The notes under the pieces are model-generated. The model searched no databases. It was not told the DNA's origin and saw nothing but the letters and a program-made list of their open reading frames with translations. Positions 23,547 to 31,703 of a stretch of 64,000 nt of DNA are shown in pieces. A program made the position numbers and the translations under genes. Where the stretch lies: positions 528,190-592,189 of the forward strand of contig NZ_AWFG01000001.1 in NCBI RefSeq assembly GCF_000682695.1, written 5' to 3'. Numbering within the stretch: the first letter of the stretch is position 1; each line of letters begins with the position of its first letter. Origin of the DNA: Hyphomonas chukchiensis (GTDB taxonomy: Bacteria > Pseudomonadota > Alphaproteobacteria > Caulobacterales > Hyphomonadaceae).

Positions 23547-25559
23547 ATGCGCCACCGCATGATTTCGCTATGCGCCATTGCCCTGTCAGCCTGCGCCAGC
23601 CAGGCAACTGCCCCCGAGGCGCTTGCGCCCGAAACGCCTGCAGCCCCTGCTGTTCCCGCGCCACCTGAAGCCGGTGTTGCGACGGAGGCGACGCGCGAGG
23701 CCAATGCCGCGCTGGCGGCGCGCCTGCCGTTGGACGAACAAAGCGATGTTGAAGACGCCGCCCGTGGCCGGATCGCCTATATCGATGCGCCGGCGATCCT
23801 CGCCGAAGATGGCCACGTCGTCTGGGCCATCCCGCAATTCGACTTCCTGAAGGGCGATGCGCCGGACACGGTGAACCCGTCCCTCTGGCGCCAGTCGCGT
23901 CTTGCAGCCGAGCACGGCCTGTTCGAGGTCGGCGACGGCATCTGGCAGGTGCGGGGCTATGATCTCTCTGTCATGAGCGTGATTGAAGGCAAGACCGGCT
24001 GGATCATCGTGGACCCGCTGACCAGCACGGAAACCGCCAGCGCGGCGCTGAAACTGGTCAATGATACACTCGGCGAGCGCCCAGTCACCGGGCTTCTCTA
24101 CACACACAGCCATGCGGACCATTTCGGCGGGGCGCGCGGCGTGCTGACCGAGGAAGACGCGAAAGCCCGCAACGTGCCGATCATGGCGCCGGTCGGCTTT
24201 CTTGAGCATGCCGTCAGCGAGAACCTGATCGCAGGCAACCAGATGAGCCGCCGGTCGACCTTCATGTTCGGCAACACGATTCCGCGCAGCCCGACTGCGC
24301 ATGTCGGCTCAGGCCTCGGCCCCGGCCTGCCGCAGGGCACGATCAGCCTGATCGCGCCGACCGAAGAGATTTCGGGGCGCGGCACGCAGCGCGTGATTGA
24401 TGGCGTGACGTTCGAGTTCATCGATGCGGCCGGCACCGAAGCGCCGGCGGAGTTCATGTTCTACCTGCCGGAAAAGCGCGCGCTGTGCACGGCGGAGGTC
24501 GTGACCGCCACATTCCACAACCTGCTGACGCCGCGCGGCGCCAAGGTGCGCGATGCGCTCGGCTGGAGCCGGGCCATCGACTATGTGCTGGAAACCTATG
24601 GCAACAAGGCAGACGTTGTGTTCGCCTCCCACCACTGGCCGACCTGGGGCGAGGAGAATGTCGATACGCTGCTGGAAGGCCAGCGCGACATCTATCGCTA
24701 CGTTCATGACCAGACCCTGCGCAACGCCAATGCCGGCGCAACGATGACAGAGGCCGCCGAGGCCGTGACCGAACCGGCCTTCGAGAGCAAGCCTGATGCC
24801 TTCAATACGCGCGGCTATTACGGCACGCTGAATCACAATGCCAAGGCCGTGTACCAGTATTATTTCGGCTGGTGGGGCGGTGTCCCGGCCGAGTATTACG
24901 AGCTGCCGCACGTCGTCACGGCGGCGCGTTATGTCGAGGCCATGGGCGGGCTGGACGCGACGCTGGCCGTGGGGGCGAAGGCGTTCGAGGCGGGCGATTA
25001 TCGCTGGGCCGCGGAAGTGTTCAACCATGCCGTCTTTGCCGAGCCGGAAAGCGAGACCGCCCGCAACTGGCTGGCCGCGACCTATGAGCAGCTGGGCTTC
25101 CAGGCCGAGAGCGGCGCCTGGCGCAGCTATTTCCTCGTCGGCGCCAGCGAGCTGCGCAATGGCATTCCGAGCCTCGGCAATCCGCAGCTCGGCAATCCGG
25201 AATTCCTGCGCGCGGTGAAATCGATCGACCTCATGGATTCCCTCGCGGCCCGGTTCAATCCGGCGAAGATGACGGCCGAGCCTTTCGCCGTGAACCTCGT
25301 CTTCCCGGACCGCGACGAGGCGCTGACGCTGCACCTTGGCAAATCCGTCCTCGTGCCACGTGAGGGAAGCGTCGAGGATGCCGCCGTAACGCTGACGATG
25401 GACCGTTCCGTGTTCGACCTTGTCCTGCTCGGCAGGACGACACTGCCGGAACAGCTCGAGTCCGGCGCCGCCAGTGTCAGCGGCAACCCGGCCATGCTGC
25501 AGGCCTTCTTCGGTACGCTCGACCGGCCCGACTTCTGGTTCCCGGTGGTGACGCCTTAG
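23547..25559 (+). CDS. Lipoprotein alkyl/aryl sulfatase, SdsA-like (MBL fold)
   Basis: A 670-residue class III (SdsA1-type) alkyl sulfatase that hydrolyses primary alkyl sulfates such as SDS. The zinc motif is THSHADHFGG (H187, H189, D191, H192), followed by the central dimerisation region and a C-terminal SCP2-like domain that binds the alkyl chain. The N-terminus carries a lipobox (LSAC, C16) and an Ala/Pro-rich linker, so the enzyme is predicted to be membrane-anchored rather than freely secreted. I chose ATG 23547 because it gives the lipoprotein signal; an in-frame ATG at 23457 does not. The last codons run into a dispersed repeat. Confidence 0.87.
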   Translation: MRHRMISLCAIALSACASQATAPEALAPETPAAPAVPAPPEAGVATEATREANAALAARLPLDEQSDVEDAARGRIAYIDAPAILAEDGHVVWAIPQFDFLKGDAPDTVNPSLWRQSRLAAEHGLFEVGDGIWQVRGYDLSVMSVIEGKTGWIIVDPLTSTETASAALKLVNDTLGERPVTGLLYTHSHADHFGGARGVLTEEDAKARNVPIMAPVGFLEHAVSENLIAGNQMSRRSTFMFGNTIPRSPTAHVGSGLGPGLPQGTISLIAPTEEISGRGTQRVIDGVTFEFIDAAGTEAPAEFMFYLPEKRALCTAEVVTATFHNLLTPRGAKVRDALGWSRAIDYVLETYGNKADVVFASHHWPTWGEENVDTLLEGQRDIYRYVHDQTLRNANAGATMTEAAEAVTEPAFESKPDAFNTRGYYGTLNHNAKAVYQYYFGWWGGVPAEYYELPHVVTAARYVEAMGGLDATLAVGAKAFEAGDYRWAAEVFNHAVFAEPESETARNWLAATYEQLGFQAESGAWRSYFLVGASELRNGIPSLGNPQLGNPEFLRAVKSIDLMDSLAARFNPAKMTAEPFAVNLVFPDRDEALTLHLGKSVLVPREGSVEDAAVTLTMDRSVFDLVLLGRTTLPEQLESGAASVSGNPAMLQAFFGTLDRPDFWFPVVTP

Positions 25560-25564
25560 GCCTT

Positions 25565-25655
25565 ACCTATTGTCCGCATCCCCGGCGCAGATCGGGGGGC
25601 CATCTCCAATTGCCTGAGGTCCCGACTTTCGCCGGGACTGCGGCGTGGGGGGCGT
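25565..25655. repeat. Intergenic palindromic repeat element (REP-like)
   Basis: The 100-base gap between the convergent sulfatase and YmdB-like genes is almost filled by two adjacent hairpins: CCCCGGCGCAGATCGGGG (about 25580-25597) and GTCCCG-N8-CGGGAC (about 25620-25639). This hairpin pair, and the in-frame peptide it would give on the minus strand, matches the style of dispersed palindromic repeats in GC-rich proteobacteria. It may double as a terminator for both genes. Confidence 0.6.
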
Positions 25656-25659
25656 TTGC

Positions 25660-26481
25660 CTAGGCCGGAACCTGCTCGCTGAGGCGGCCGCCCATGCGGA
25701 TGGGTTCTATACGGAGGGCTAATCCCGTCTTGTCGTCGGTTTCGACGTAGGTGCCGCACATTGTGCCGTCGCCGAGCGCGGGCTGGTAGCGTTCGCCGGG
25801 GAGCTGGGTGATGAAGCGGGTGAGCGAGTTCTGCTTCTGCATGCCAATGACGCTGTCATAGTCGCCGCACATGCCGGCGTCTGTCTGATAGGCGGTGCCG
25901 TTTTCGAGGATCATCGTGTCGGCGGTGGGCACATGGGTGTGCGTGCCGACGACGAGGCTGGCGCGGCCGTCGCAATGATGGCCCATGGCCATTTTCTCGG
26001 AGGTCGCCTCGCAATGCATGTCGACGATGATGGCATCGGCCACGGCGCCGAGCGGCATGGAATCGAGCGCGGCATCGACGGCCTCGAACGGATTGACGAG
26101 GCTTTGCCGCATGAAGACATTGCCCTGCGCCTGGATGACGCCGACGCGGCGGCCATCTGGCAGGGCATAGAGATGAGCGCCCTTGCCGGGTGCATTGGCC
26201 GACGGCGGATAGTTCAGCGGGCGCAGGAGGCGCGGCTCGCGCTGGATATAGGTGAGGGCCTCGCGCTGGTCCCAGGCATGGTCGCCGAGGGTGAGGCAGT
26301 CGGCCCCCGCACCGAAGAAATCGTTCGCGATGGATTCGGTGAGGCCGAAACCGCCAGCCGAATTCTCGGCGTTCACGACAACGAAATCGAGCCGCAGGCG
26401 CGCCTTGAGGCCCGGCAAGTGCTCCAGCACGGCAGCCCGGCCGGGCTTGCCAACGACGTCTCCGAAAAATGCAATCTTCAT
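25660..26481 (-). CDS. TIGR00282/YmdB family metallophosphoesterase
   Basis: A 273-residue dimetal phosphoesterase. MKIAFFGDVVGKPGR at the N-terminus, the VNAENSAGGFGL motif and the late THTHVPTAD are the YmdB signature. Bacillus YmdB is a 2',3'-cyclic phosphodiesterase that affects biofilm and RNA turnover; the alphaproteobacterial substrate is unknown. Start ATG 26481 is chosen because the family begins exactly with MKIxFxGD; an in-frame ATG at 26550 adds an atypical Arg/Cys-rich leader. It follows the unknown lipoprotein gene, separated by a strong terminator. Confidence 0.9.
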   Translation of the reverse strand: MKIAFFGDVVGKPGRAAVLEHLPGLKARLRLDFVVVNAENSAGGFGLTESIANDFFGAGADCLTLGDHAWDQREALTYIQREPRLLRPLNYPPSANAPGKGAHLYALPDGRRVGVIQAQGNVFMRQSLVNPFEAVDAALDSMPLGAVADAIIVDMHCEATSEKMAMGHHCDGRASLVVGTHTHVPTADTMILENGTAYQTDAGMCGDYDSVIGMQKQNSLTRFITQLPGERYQPALGDGTMCGTYVETDDKTGLALRIEPIRMGGRLSEQVPA

Positions 26482-26510
26482 GGAAACAAGCCTATGCCCT
26501 GAGCGGAGCA

Positions 26511-26547
26511 TAAAGAAAAGCGCGCGTCTCCAGCAGGAAACGCGCGC
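26511..26547 (-). terminator. Rho-independent terminator downstream of the unknown lipoprotein gene
   Basis: On the minus strand an 8-bp GC stem, GCGCGCGT (26540-26547) and ACGCGCGC (26520-26527), has a 12-base loop and is followed by TTTTCTTTA (26511-26519). It separates the lipoprotein gene from the YmdB-like gene. Confidence 0.85.
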
Positions 26548-26571
26548 CATTCAGAGGGATAAGGCCGGGGC

Positions 26572-28221
26572 CTATTCGTTCTTGGCGGAAAAGCCGAGCG
26601 CCGTCTTGGTCAGGGCCGAAGGGTCTTCCATGTCGGCGAAGTCAGCCAGACGCACAGGCTTGGCAGGGGCCAGCGTGAGCGTCAGCGTCTTCGGATCGGT
26701 GATGAAGGAGGAGAGCGCGGTGGCCGCCTCCGTGACCAGTTCCGGGTCAATGCCCGACTGCGCCGCCATCATCGGGGCCATGGCCATCATGCCGGCAACC
26801 TGGCTGCGCAGCTGTTGCGGATCCTGACCGGACTGAGCCGCATAGGCATTGAAGCCGCGGGCGAGGAAGCCGTCATCATCGATAGCGAGCTGGAAATTGT
26901 GGATCAGCATCTTGTCCAGCGCGTCCTGCATCATGGCGCCCGGATCGGCCGGGGCATTATCCGTGGCAGCCTTTGCCTGAGCAGCGGCCATGGCGCTGGC
27001 GCCTTCATACTGGCCGGAGAAATCCACCCGGAAACCGTCATCCAGTTTCCAGAAATTCTTGCCCTTGGCGATGGTGACCATGTCCTTGTCAGGATCATAG
27101 GCCTGTTCGCCCTGGCCGCTGAGCTCGAGCTTTTCATAGCCGAGCAGGGCGAGCTGGGCGCCGAGTTTCTCGCCGAGTTCGCCTTCGCTGGTGCCGAGCG
27201 TCATCTTGAACGGGTCCGTGACGACTTTGACGGCGCGGCCCTTCTTGTCGCGCGAGACCTTGGAGCTGAGTTTCGGCATGTCGAAATCAGCGCCGGAGAC
27301 GGCGACTTTGAGACCGTCGATGAGAACCGAGTCATAGCCCGGATTGGCCGGATCGTTCTGGAAGACTTCGAGCATGCTGGCGACCGCGCCGCTGCCGGCT
27401 TCATCGCCGCTCATGCCTTTCAGCACGGCGAGGTTCACGCCGCGCAGGTCAACGCCGCCAAGGCTGGCCTTCAGGTCTGTATTGTCGGTGGGGTCGATCA
27501 TGTTGAGCTTCAGGCCCTTGAGGCCCATCTGCGCCGCTTTCTCATCCTTCAGGCCGAGCACGTCGACCGAGGAAATGAGGAAATCACCCTTCTGGCCTTC
27601 TTCCTCGTCGATCTTGAAGTTCACGTCCTTCATCGACCAGAGATCAAAGGCAAGCGCCTTGCCTTCGGGCATGTCCATGGCTTCGCCCTTGCCGAACAGG
27701 CTGGCGATCCAGGCCGCGGTTTCCGGCGACGGGTTGACCAGTTCCATGGACTTGATCTTGCTGGAGCCGTGGTTCTCTGCCGGGTCTTTCGGCACGAAGC
27801 TGACATCGGAGAGGACAATTTTCGAGAAGTTCGGCTTGCCGTTCAGCATGCCGAGGCCTTCAAATGTCATCTCGCCGGCCTTGAGATCCGAGCCCTTGAG
27901 GTGGAGTTCGCCATCATCTGCGACGCCTTCGGCATCGGTGGCCTCTTCAGCGGAGACGAGCGTGACGTTCTTGAAGACGGCCTTGGCGCCCTTGACCTCA
28001 CTGCCGGTAAAGCTGACGCGGCCCTTGCCGGACTGATCGAGCGAAAACGCACTCAGCACAGCCGGCGCCGTAGCTGGGTCTCCTTTGCGGAGTTTGACCC
28101 CAGGCAGCTTGCTGTCGGAAAGTTCGATGCCGGCCGGGCTGGCGCCATCCTTGTCCTTGTTTTTGTCGCCGCATGCCGTAAGCAAAGCTATGGCGGCAAC
28201 GCCTGTCAGCAGATATTTCAT
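26572..28221 (-). CDS. Large lipoprotein of unknown function
   Basis: A 549-residue predicted lipoprotein with no family I recognise. The signal peptide ends in a lipobox LLTAC at about C16, followed by a Lys/Asp-rich linker (GDKNKDKDG). The body is rich in short amphipathic strands of the form x-D-V-x-x-x-G-L and contains repeated LKGLKLN / VDLRGVNL-like segments, suggesting a long beta structure like AsmA or DUF945 proteins; this is an impression, not a homology. I used the ATG at 28221 because it yields the signal peptide. It is divergent from the YgjP-like peptidase gene (62-base gap) and ends in a strong terminator, so it is probably monocistronic. Confidence 0.72.
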   Translation of the reverse strand: MKYLLTGVAAIALLTACGDKNKDKDGASPAGIELSDSKLPGVKLRKGDPATAPAVLSAFSLDQSGKGRVSFTGSEVKGAKAVFKNVTLVSAEEATDAEGVADDGELHLKGSDLKAGEMTFEGLGMLNGKPNFSKIVLSDVSFVPKDPAENHGSSKIKSMELVNPSPETAAWIASLFGKGEAMDMPEGKALAFDLWSMKDVNFKIDEEEGQKGDFLISSVDVLGLKDEKAAQMGLKGLKLNMIDPTDNTDLKASLGGVDLRGVNLAVLKGMSGDEAGSGAVASMLEVFQNDPANPGYDSVLIDGLKVAVSGADFDMPKLSSKVSRDKKGRAVKVVTDPFKMTLGTSEGELGEKLGAQLALLGYEKLELSGQGEQAYDPDKDMVTIAKGKNFWKLDDGFRVDFSGQYEGASAMAAAQAKAATDNAPADPGAMMQDALDKMLIHNFQLAIDDDGFLARGFNAYAAQSGQDPQQLRSQVAGMMAMAPMMAAQSGIDPELVTEAATALSSFITDPKTLTLTLAPAKPVRLADFADMEDPSALTKTALGFSAKNE

Positions 28222-28283
28222 CTTTAGTCCCTTTATTGAATACTGCGAGCAGGTGTCCCCGACGCGTCTCTGAGAGTTTAAAC

Positions 28284-29003
28284 ATGGCATACAACAATGG
28301 CCAGACAATGACACTGAAGGCGCCGAATGGTGCCCGCGTTGTTGTACGATTTGAAGTCAATTCCAAGGCGCGCCGGCTCATTCTTCGCCTTGATGAGCGC
28401 CGCCGCGAAGCCGTTGCCGTAGCGCCCAGCAACCGCCAGATAAAAGATGCTGCAGCATTTGCTGCAGAACGCGTCGAATGGATCTCCACACGGCTGCAGC
28501 ACCTGCCCGAGACCGTGAAATTCGAGGAAGCCGAATTCATCCAGTTCCGGGGCGAGCCGTGCCAGCTGACCGCCAATGGCGAGGGCCGCCTGCCGAAGAT
28601 GTGGCCGGGTGAGCCGAAATTGCTAAGCGCACCGGGCGATCCGGAGGGGCTGCCAATGCGCGTGACCCGCTATTTGAAGAAGCAGGCCAAGGCCGACCTG
28701 ACACGCGCCGTCATCCGGCATTGCGAGACCTTGGGCGTTGAATATAAAGCGATTTCCGTGAAAGATACCCGCTCGCGCTGGGGCTCGTGCACGTCTGACG
28801 GCCAGCTCTCCTTCTCGTGGCGCCTGATCATGGCCCCGCCCAAGGTGCTGGACTATGTCGCGGCGCATGAATGCGCACATTTGCTCGAGATGAATCACTC
28901 CGCCAAATTCTGGGCCCATGTGGCCAGATGTGTGCCGGACTGGAAGCGCCAACGCGCCTGGTTGCGTACACATGGCGCAGGACTTCAATCGGCTGGGGAA
29001 TAA
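28284..29003 (+). CDS. YgjP/SprT-like zinc metallopeptidase (DUF45)
   Basis: A 239-residue protein of the M48-related YgjP family. The zinc motif HECAH (AAHECAHLLEMNHSAKFW) is intact, and VKDTRSRWGSCTSDGQLSFSW is the family's second signature. Members are predicted cytoplasmic metalloproteases with unknown substrates; some sit with restriction systems, which is not the case here. Start taken at ATG 28284; ATG 28308 is possible. Codon composition at the 5' end is more AT-rich than in the neighbours. Confidence 0.87.
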   Translation: MAYNNGQTMTLKAPNGARVVVRFEVNSKARRLILRLDERRREAVAVAPSNRQIKDAAAFAAERVEWISTRLQHLPETVKFEEAEFIQFRGEPCQLTANGEGRLPKMWPGEPKLLSAPGDPEGLPMRVTRYLKKQAKADLTRAVIRHCETLGVEYKAISVKDTRSRWGSCTSDGQLSFSWRLIMAPPKVLDYVAAHECAHLLEMNHSAKFWAHVARCVPDWKRQRAWLRTHGAGLQSAGE

Positions 29004-29107
29004 TCCGCGCGCTGATGACCGGCCGGATTCAGGGCAGCTGCGATCAATCCTTGTTCTGACAAAAAATTTATCTTCTTCAGCGTCTCTTTTTTGCAGTTCA
29101 TTTTTGA

Positions 29108-29160
29108 GTTCGAAAAATATACCCAGATATCATGGAGATAGCTGGGTTTGTATTTTGAAC
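29108..29160. terminator. Long imperfect hairpin in an AT-rich convergent intergenic region
   Basis: Arms 29108-29126 (GTTCGAAAAATATACCCAG) and 29142-29160 (CTGGGTTTGTATTTTGAAC) pair over 19 positions with two mismatches and two wobbles, and the 15-base loop holds a further TATC/GATA pair. The surrounding 29040-29165 stretch is markedly AT-rich for this genome. It lies between the convergent peptidase and antiporter genes, so termination is the simplest role. An earlier T-run at 29087-29092 also exists. Confidence 0.55.
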
Positions 29161-29174
29161 GAGAAATGGAAGAC

Positions 29175-31091
29175 CTACCCGGCCTGCGCAGACGCGAGTT
29201 CCTTCTCGGATTCGGTTGGCTTGGCTGGCCCGAAACTGATCAGCGTGACGCCTTCGCCACCCTTGGGCTCGCGGTTTGGCCCCAGGAACATGATCGTGCC
29301 ATCGAGGCGCAATTCGGCAACGATATCCGACTTCGGCCGATCCTCGCGGAAATCCTTGAGATCATATTCCTCGGTCAACTTCGTCTTGCCGAAGGTCCAG
29401 CCGCGATAATGGTCGCGGATCAGGCTGTCATAGCCGCGGCCGCGCTTGATGAGCGTGCGCCCGCGCGTGCCCATGCCGATGGCGCGGGGATCTTCGTCCT
29501 CGGTATCCTGTGCCGAGAGCTGGTAGACCTTGTGACGGCCGAGTTCCGGCGCGAAGTGGCCAGACACGAGCGCATTATAGGGCTCGTTCGCCGACAGACC
29601 GACAACCTGGTCAAAGGCCGAATGGTCGAGCCGCACTTCGGCGTCCTCCGACAGAACCTCGCCAAAGAATGTGTTGAGGCCGGCTTCGCGGGCTGGCCGC
29701 AGGCGCCGCCAGTTATTGTCGGCGAGGATCGGCTCGATACCGACATCGCGCAGCACTTTCGCAAGATCGATGCTCCAGGGGTTCACGCCGACCAGCAGCA
29801 CGCCCGGCTTTTCCTTGCGGGCAAGGCCAAGCCGCCGGGCCAGCGGCCCGATGGTAAAGCCGTGCAGCACAACGGTGACGAACACCATGGCAAAGGCGAG
29901 CGGTGTGATCTGCTCTGCGCCCGAGAAGTAGAACTTGCTGTCGCCGCGCCGGCCAAGGTCTTCCAGCAGCGTCGCGAACAGGCTGGAGACGGCGACGGCC
30001 ACGATCCCGCGGGGCGCAATCCAGCCAAGCAGCAGCGCCTCGTTGCGCTTCAGCGTGCCGAAGGTCGCGATCCAGACGGAAAGCGGCCGGACGATGAACA
30101 ACATGCACAGCAGGAAGGCCAGCGTGCGCCAGGTGAGCGCATCCTTGATGACATCGGGCCGAAGATTCGCCGTGAGGATCACGAACACGCCCGAGACGAG
30201 GAGGACGGCAATGTCTTCCTTGAACTTGCGCAATTCCGCGATGCCGGCGAGGCGCGAATTGGCCAGCGTCATGCCATAGGCGGTGACGGCAACGAGGCCG
30301 ATTTCCTTCTCGATCTGCTCGGCGAGCGCATAGCAGAGGATGATCGAGGCAAAGATGATGGGGGCCTTGAGGTATTCCGGCGTCCAGCCGGCGCGGAAAG
30401 CGCGGACCATGGCCCAGCCAAAGGCAATGCCAAGCGCCACGCCCATGCCTGCGGCCAGCACGATCATCGCGCCCTTGCCGAGAATGGATTCGCCCGTTGC
30501 CGCCACGCGAATGATCTCGAATGAGGCCACCGCGAACAGTGCGCCGACAGGATCGTTGACGATGCCTTCCCATTTGAGGAACTGCCCGGCCTTGCCGCCG
30601 AGCTTTGACTGGCGCAGCAGCGGCATGATCACGGTAGGCCCGGTGACCACCATGACGCCCGCAAAGACGATGGAGCTGGACCAGTCGAGCCCGGCCGCAT
30701 AGCGCGCGGCCAGCGTGCCGAGGCCCCAGGCCATGGGCCCGCCAATGAACACCATGCGCCGCACGGCGGCGCCCGCATCACGCAGGTTCTCGAATTTGAG
30801 GACGAGACCACCCTCGAACAGGATGACGGCCACCGCCAGCGACACGATGGGACGGAGCAGATCATTGCCGCCGCCATTGAACACGCGCTCGGGATCAAGC
30901 AGCGGTGCGCCAAAGATCACGGCCCAGAGCGGGCCCGCCGCAAGGCCTGCCAGCGCCATCAGCACGATGGCCGGGGCCTGCAGGCGCCAGGCCAGCCATT
31001 GCGCACCAATGCCAAGCGCGCCGATCAGCGCGCAAGCGAAGATCAGCTCGCCCGATCCGGCACCTGCGAGTGCAAAGTCCATATGGTTCAT
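29175..31091 (-). CDS. CPA1-type Na+/H+ antiporter with cytoplasmic nucleotide-binding domain
   Basis: A 638-residue monovalent cation/proton antiporter. About 400 N-terminal residues form 12 or more membrane segments; the ion-binding ND pair is in WEGIVNDPVGA, typical of electroneutral NhaP-like exchangers, and ILFEGGLVLKF is a family landmark. The C-terminal part (GVLLVGVNPWSIDLAKVLRD onward) looks like a TrkA-N/RCK domain, implying ligand gating. ATG 31091 is used; ATG 31082 is possible. Na+/H+ versus K+/H+ specificity is not predictable, though a marine organism would use either. Confidence 0.88.
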   Translation of the reverse strand: MNHMDFALAGAGSGELIFACALIGALGIGAQWLAWRLQAPAIVLMALAGLAAGPLWAVIFGAPLLDPERVFNGGGNDLLRPIVSLAVAVILFEGGLVLKFENLRDAGAAVRRMVFIGGPMAWGLGTLAARYAAGLDWSSSIVFAGVMVVTGPTVIMPLLRQSKLGGKAGQFLKWEGIVNDPVGALFAVASFEIIRVAATGESILGKGAMIVLAAGMGVALGIAFGWAMVRAFRAGWTPEYLKAPIIFASIILCYALAEQIEKEIGLVAVTAYGMTLANSRLAGIAELRKFKEDIAVLLVSGVFVILTANLRPDVIKDALTWRTLAFLLCMLFIVRPLSVWIATFGTLKRNEALLLGWIAPRGIVAVAVSSLFATLLEDLGRRGDSKFYFSGAEQITPLAFAMVFVTVVLHGFTIGPLARRLGLARKEKPGVLLVGVNPWSIDLAKVLRDVGIEPILADNNWRRLRPAREAGLNTFFGEVLSEDAEVRLDHSAFDQVVGLSANEPYNALVSGHFAPELGRHKVYQLSAQDTEDEDPRAIGMGTRGRTLIKRGRGYDSLIRDHYRGWTFGKTKLTEEYDLKDFREDRPKSDIVAELRLDGTIMFLGPNREPKGGEGVTLISFGPAKPTESEKELASAQAG

Positions 31092-31133
31092 GTGCGCCCT
31101 GTCAGCTTAGGAGCCGTTTCCCCCCGGCCCGCA

Positions 31134-31658
31134 CTATGCGGACTGGGCCTTGATGTCATCGGCAAAGTCGAACCCGATTTCCCGGGTGCCATAGTCTCCA
31201 ACCTTGTAACGCTCAATATTCTCCGCAAACCAGTTCAATACATGTGAATACACATGTTCATAGAAAGGTTCAGGGTCCTTGTCCTTGAGCGGCAGGCGAA
31301 ATTCATACTCTGCACCATCTTCTATCTGGATGATGAAGACATCACCCACCTTGCGGCATTCCATGGTGACGCGCATCCAGTCGGCCTGTTTCGAGACCCG
31401 CACCGCGAGGCCGAAAGCGATCGGCACAAGCGGGCGAAAGCCCCGTGACGGCATGGAAAAGGCCTGGTCGCCATGCGCCTTGGGCTCGAATGCCCCTTGC
31501 GGCGGCACCAGATGCACGCAGATGCCGTCCGGCGCACCGATATAGTCGCACAGGCCTGCCCGCATCTCCTCTGCCAGCGAGCGGATGCGGTTATAGTTTT
31601 CAGCAGCGAGCGCCTCATAGGTCTCGACCGTGGCAATCAGTTCTTCAAAACGCGACAA
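31134..31658 (-). CDS. Conserved hypothetical protein
   Basis: A 174-residue soluble protein with no recognised domain. The frame opens with a TTG at 31658, which has GGAGG nine bases upstream; the nearby ATG is out of frame. The N-terminal about 45 residues look alpha-helical, and the rest has alternating hydrophobic residues suggesting beta structure (MRVTMECRKVGDVFIIQIED). There is no signal peptide or membrane segment. It lies 42 bases upstream of the antiporter gene on the same strand and may be co-transcribed with it. Confidence 0.7.
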   Translation of the reverse strand: MSRFEELIATVETYEALAAENYNRIRSLAEEMRAGLCDYIGAPDGICVHLVPPQGAFEPKAHGDQAFSMPSRGFRPLVPIAFGLAVRVSKQADWMRVTMECRKVGDVFIIQIEDGAEYEFRLPLKDKDPEPFYEHVYSHVLNWFAENIERYKVGDYGTREIGFDFADDIKAQSA

Positions 31659-31703
31659 TAGGCATAGCCTCCGGGCCTGGGCAGGTCAGATATGTACGAA
31701 AGA

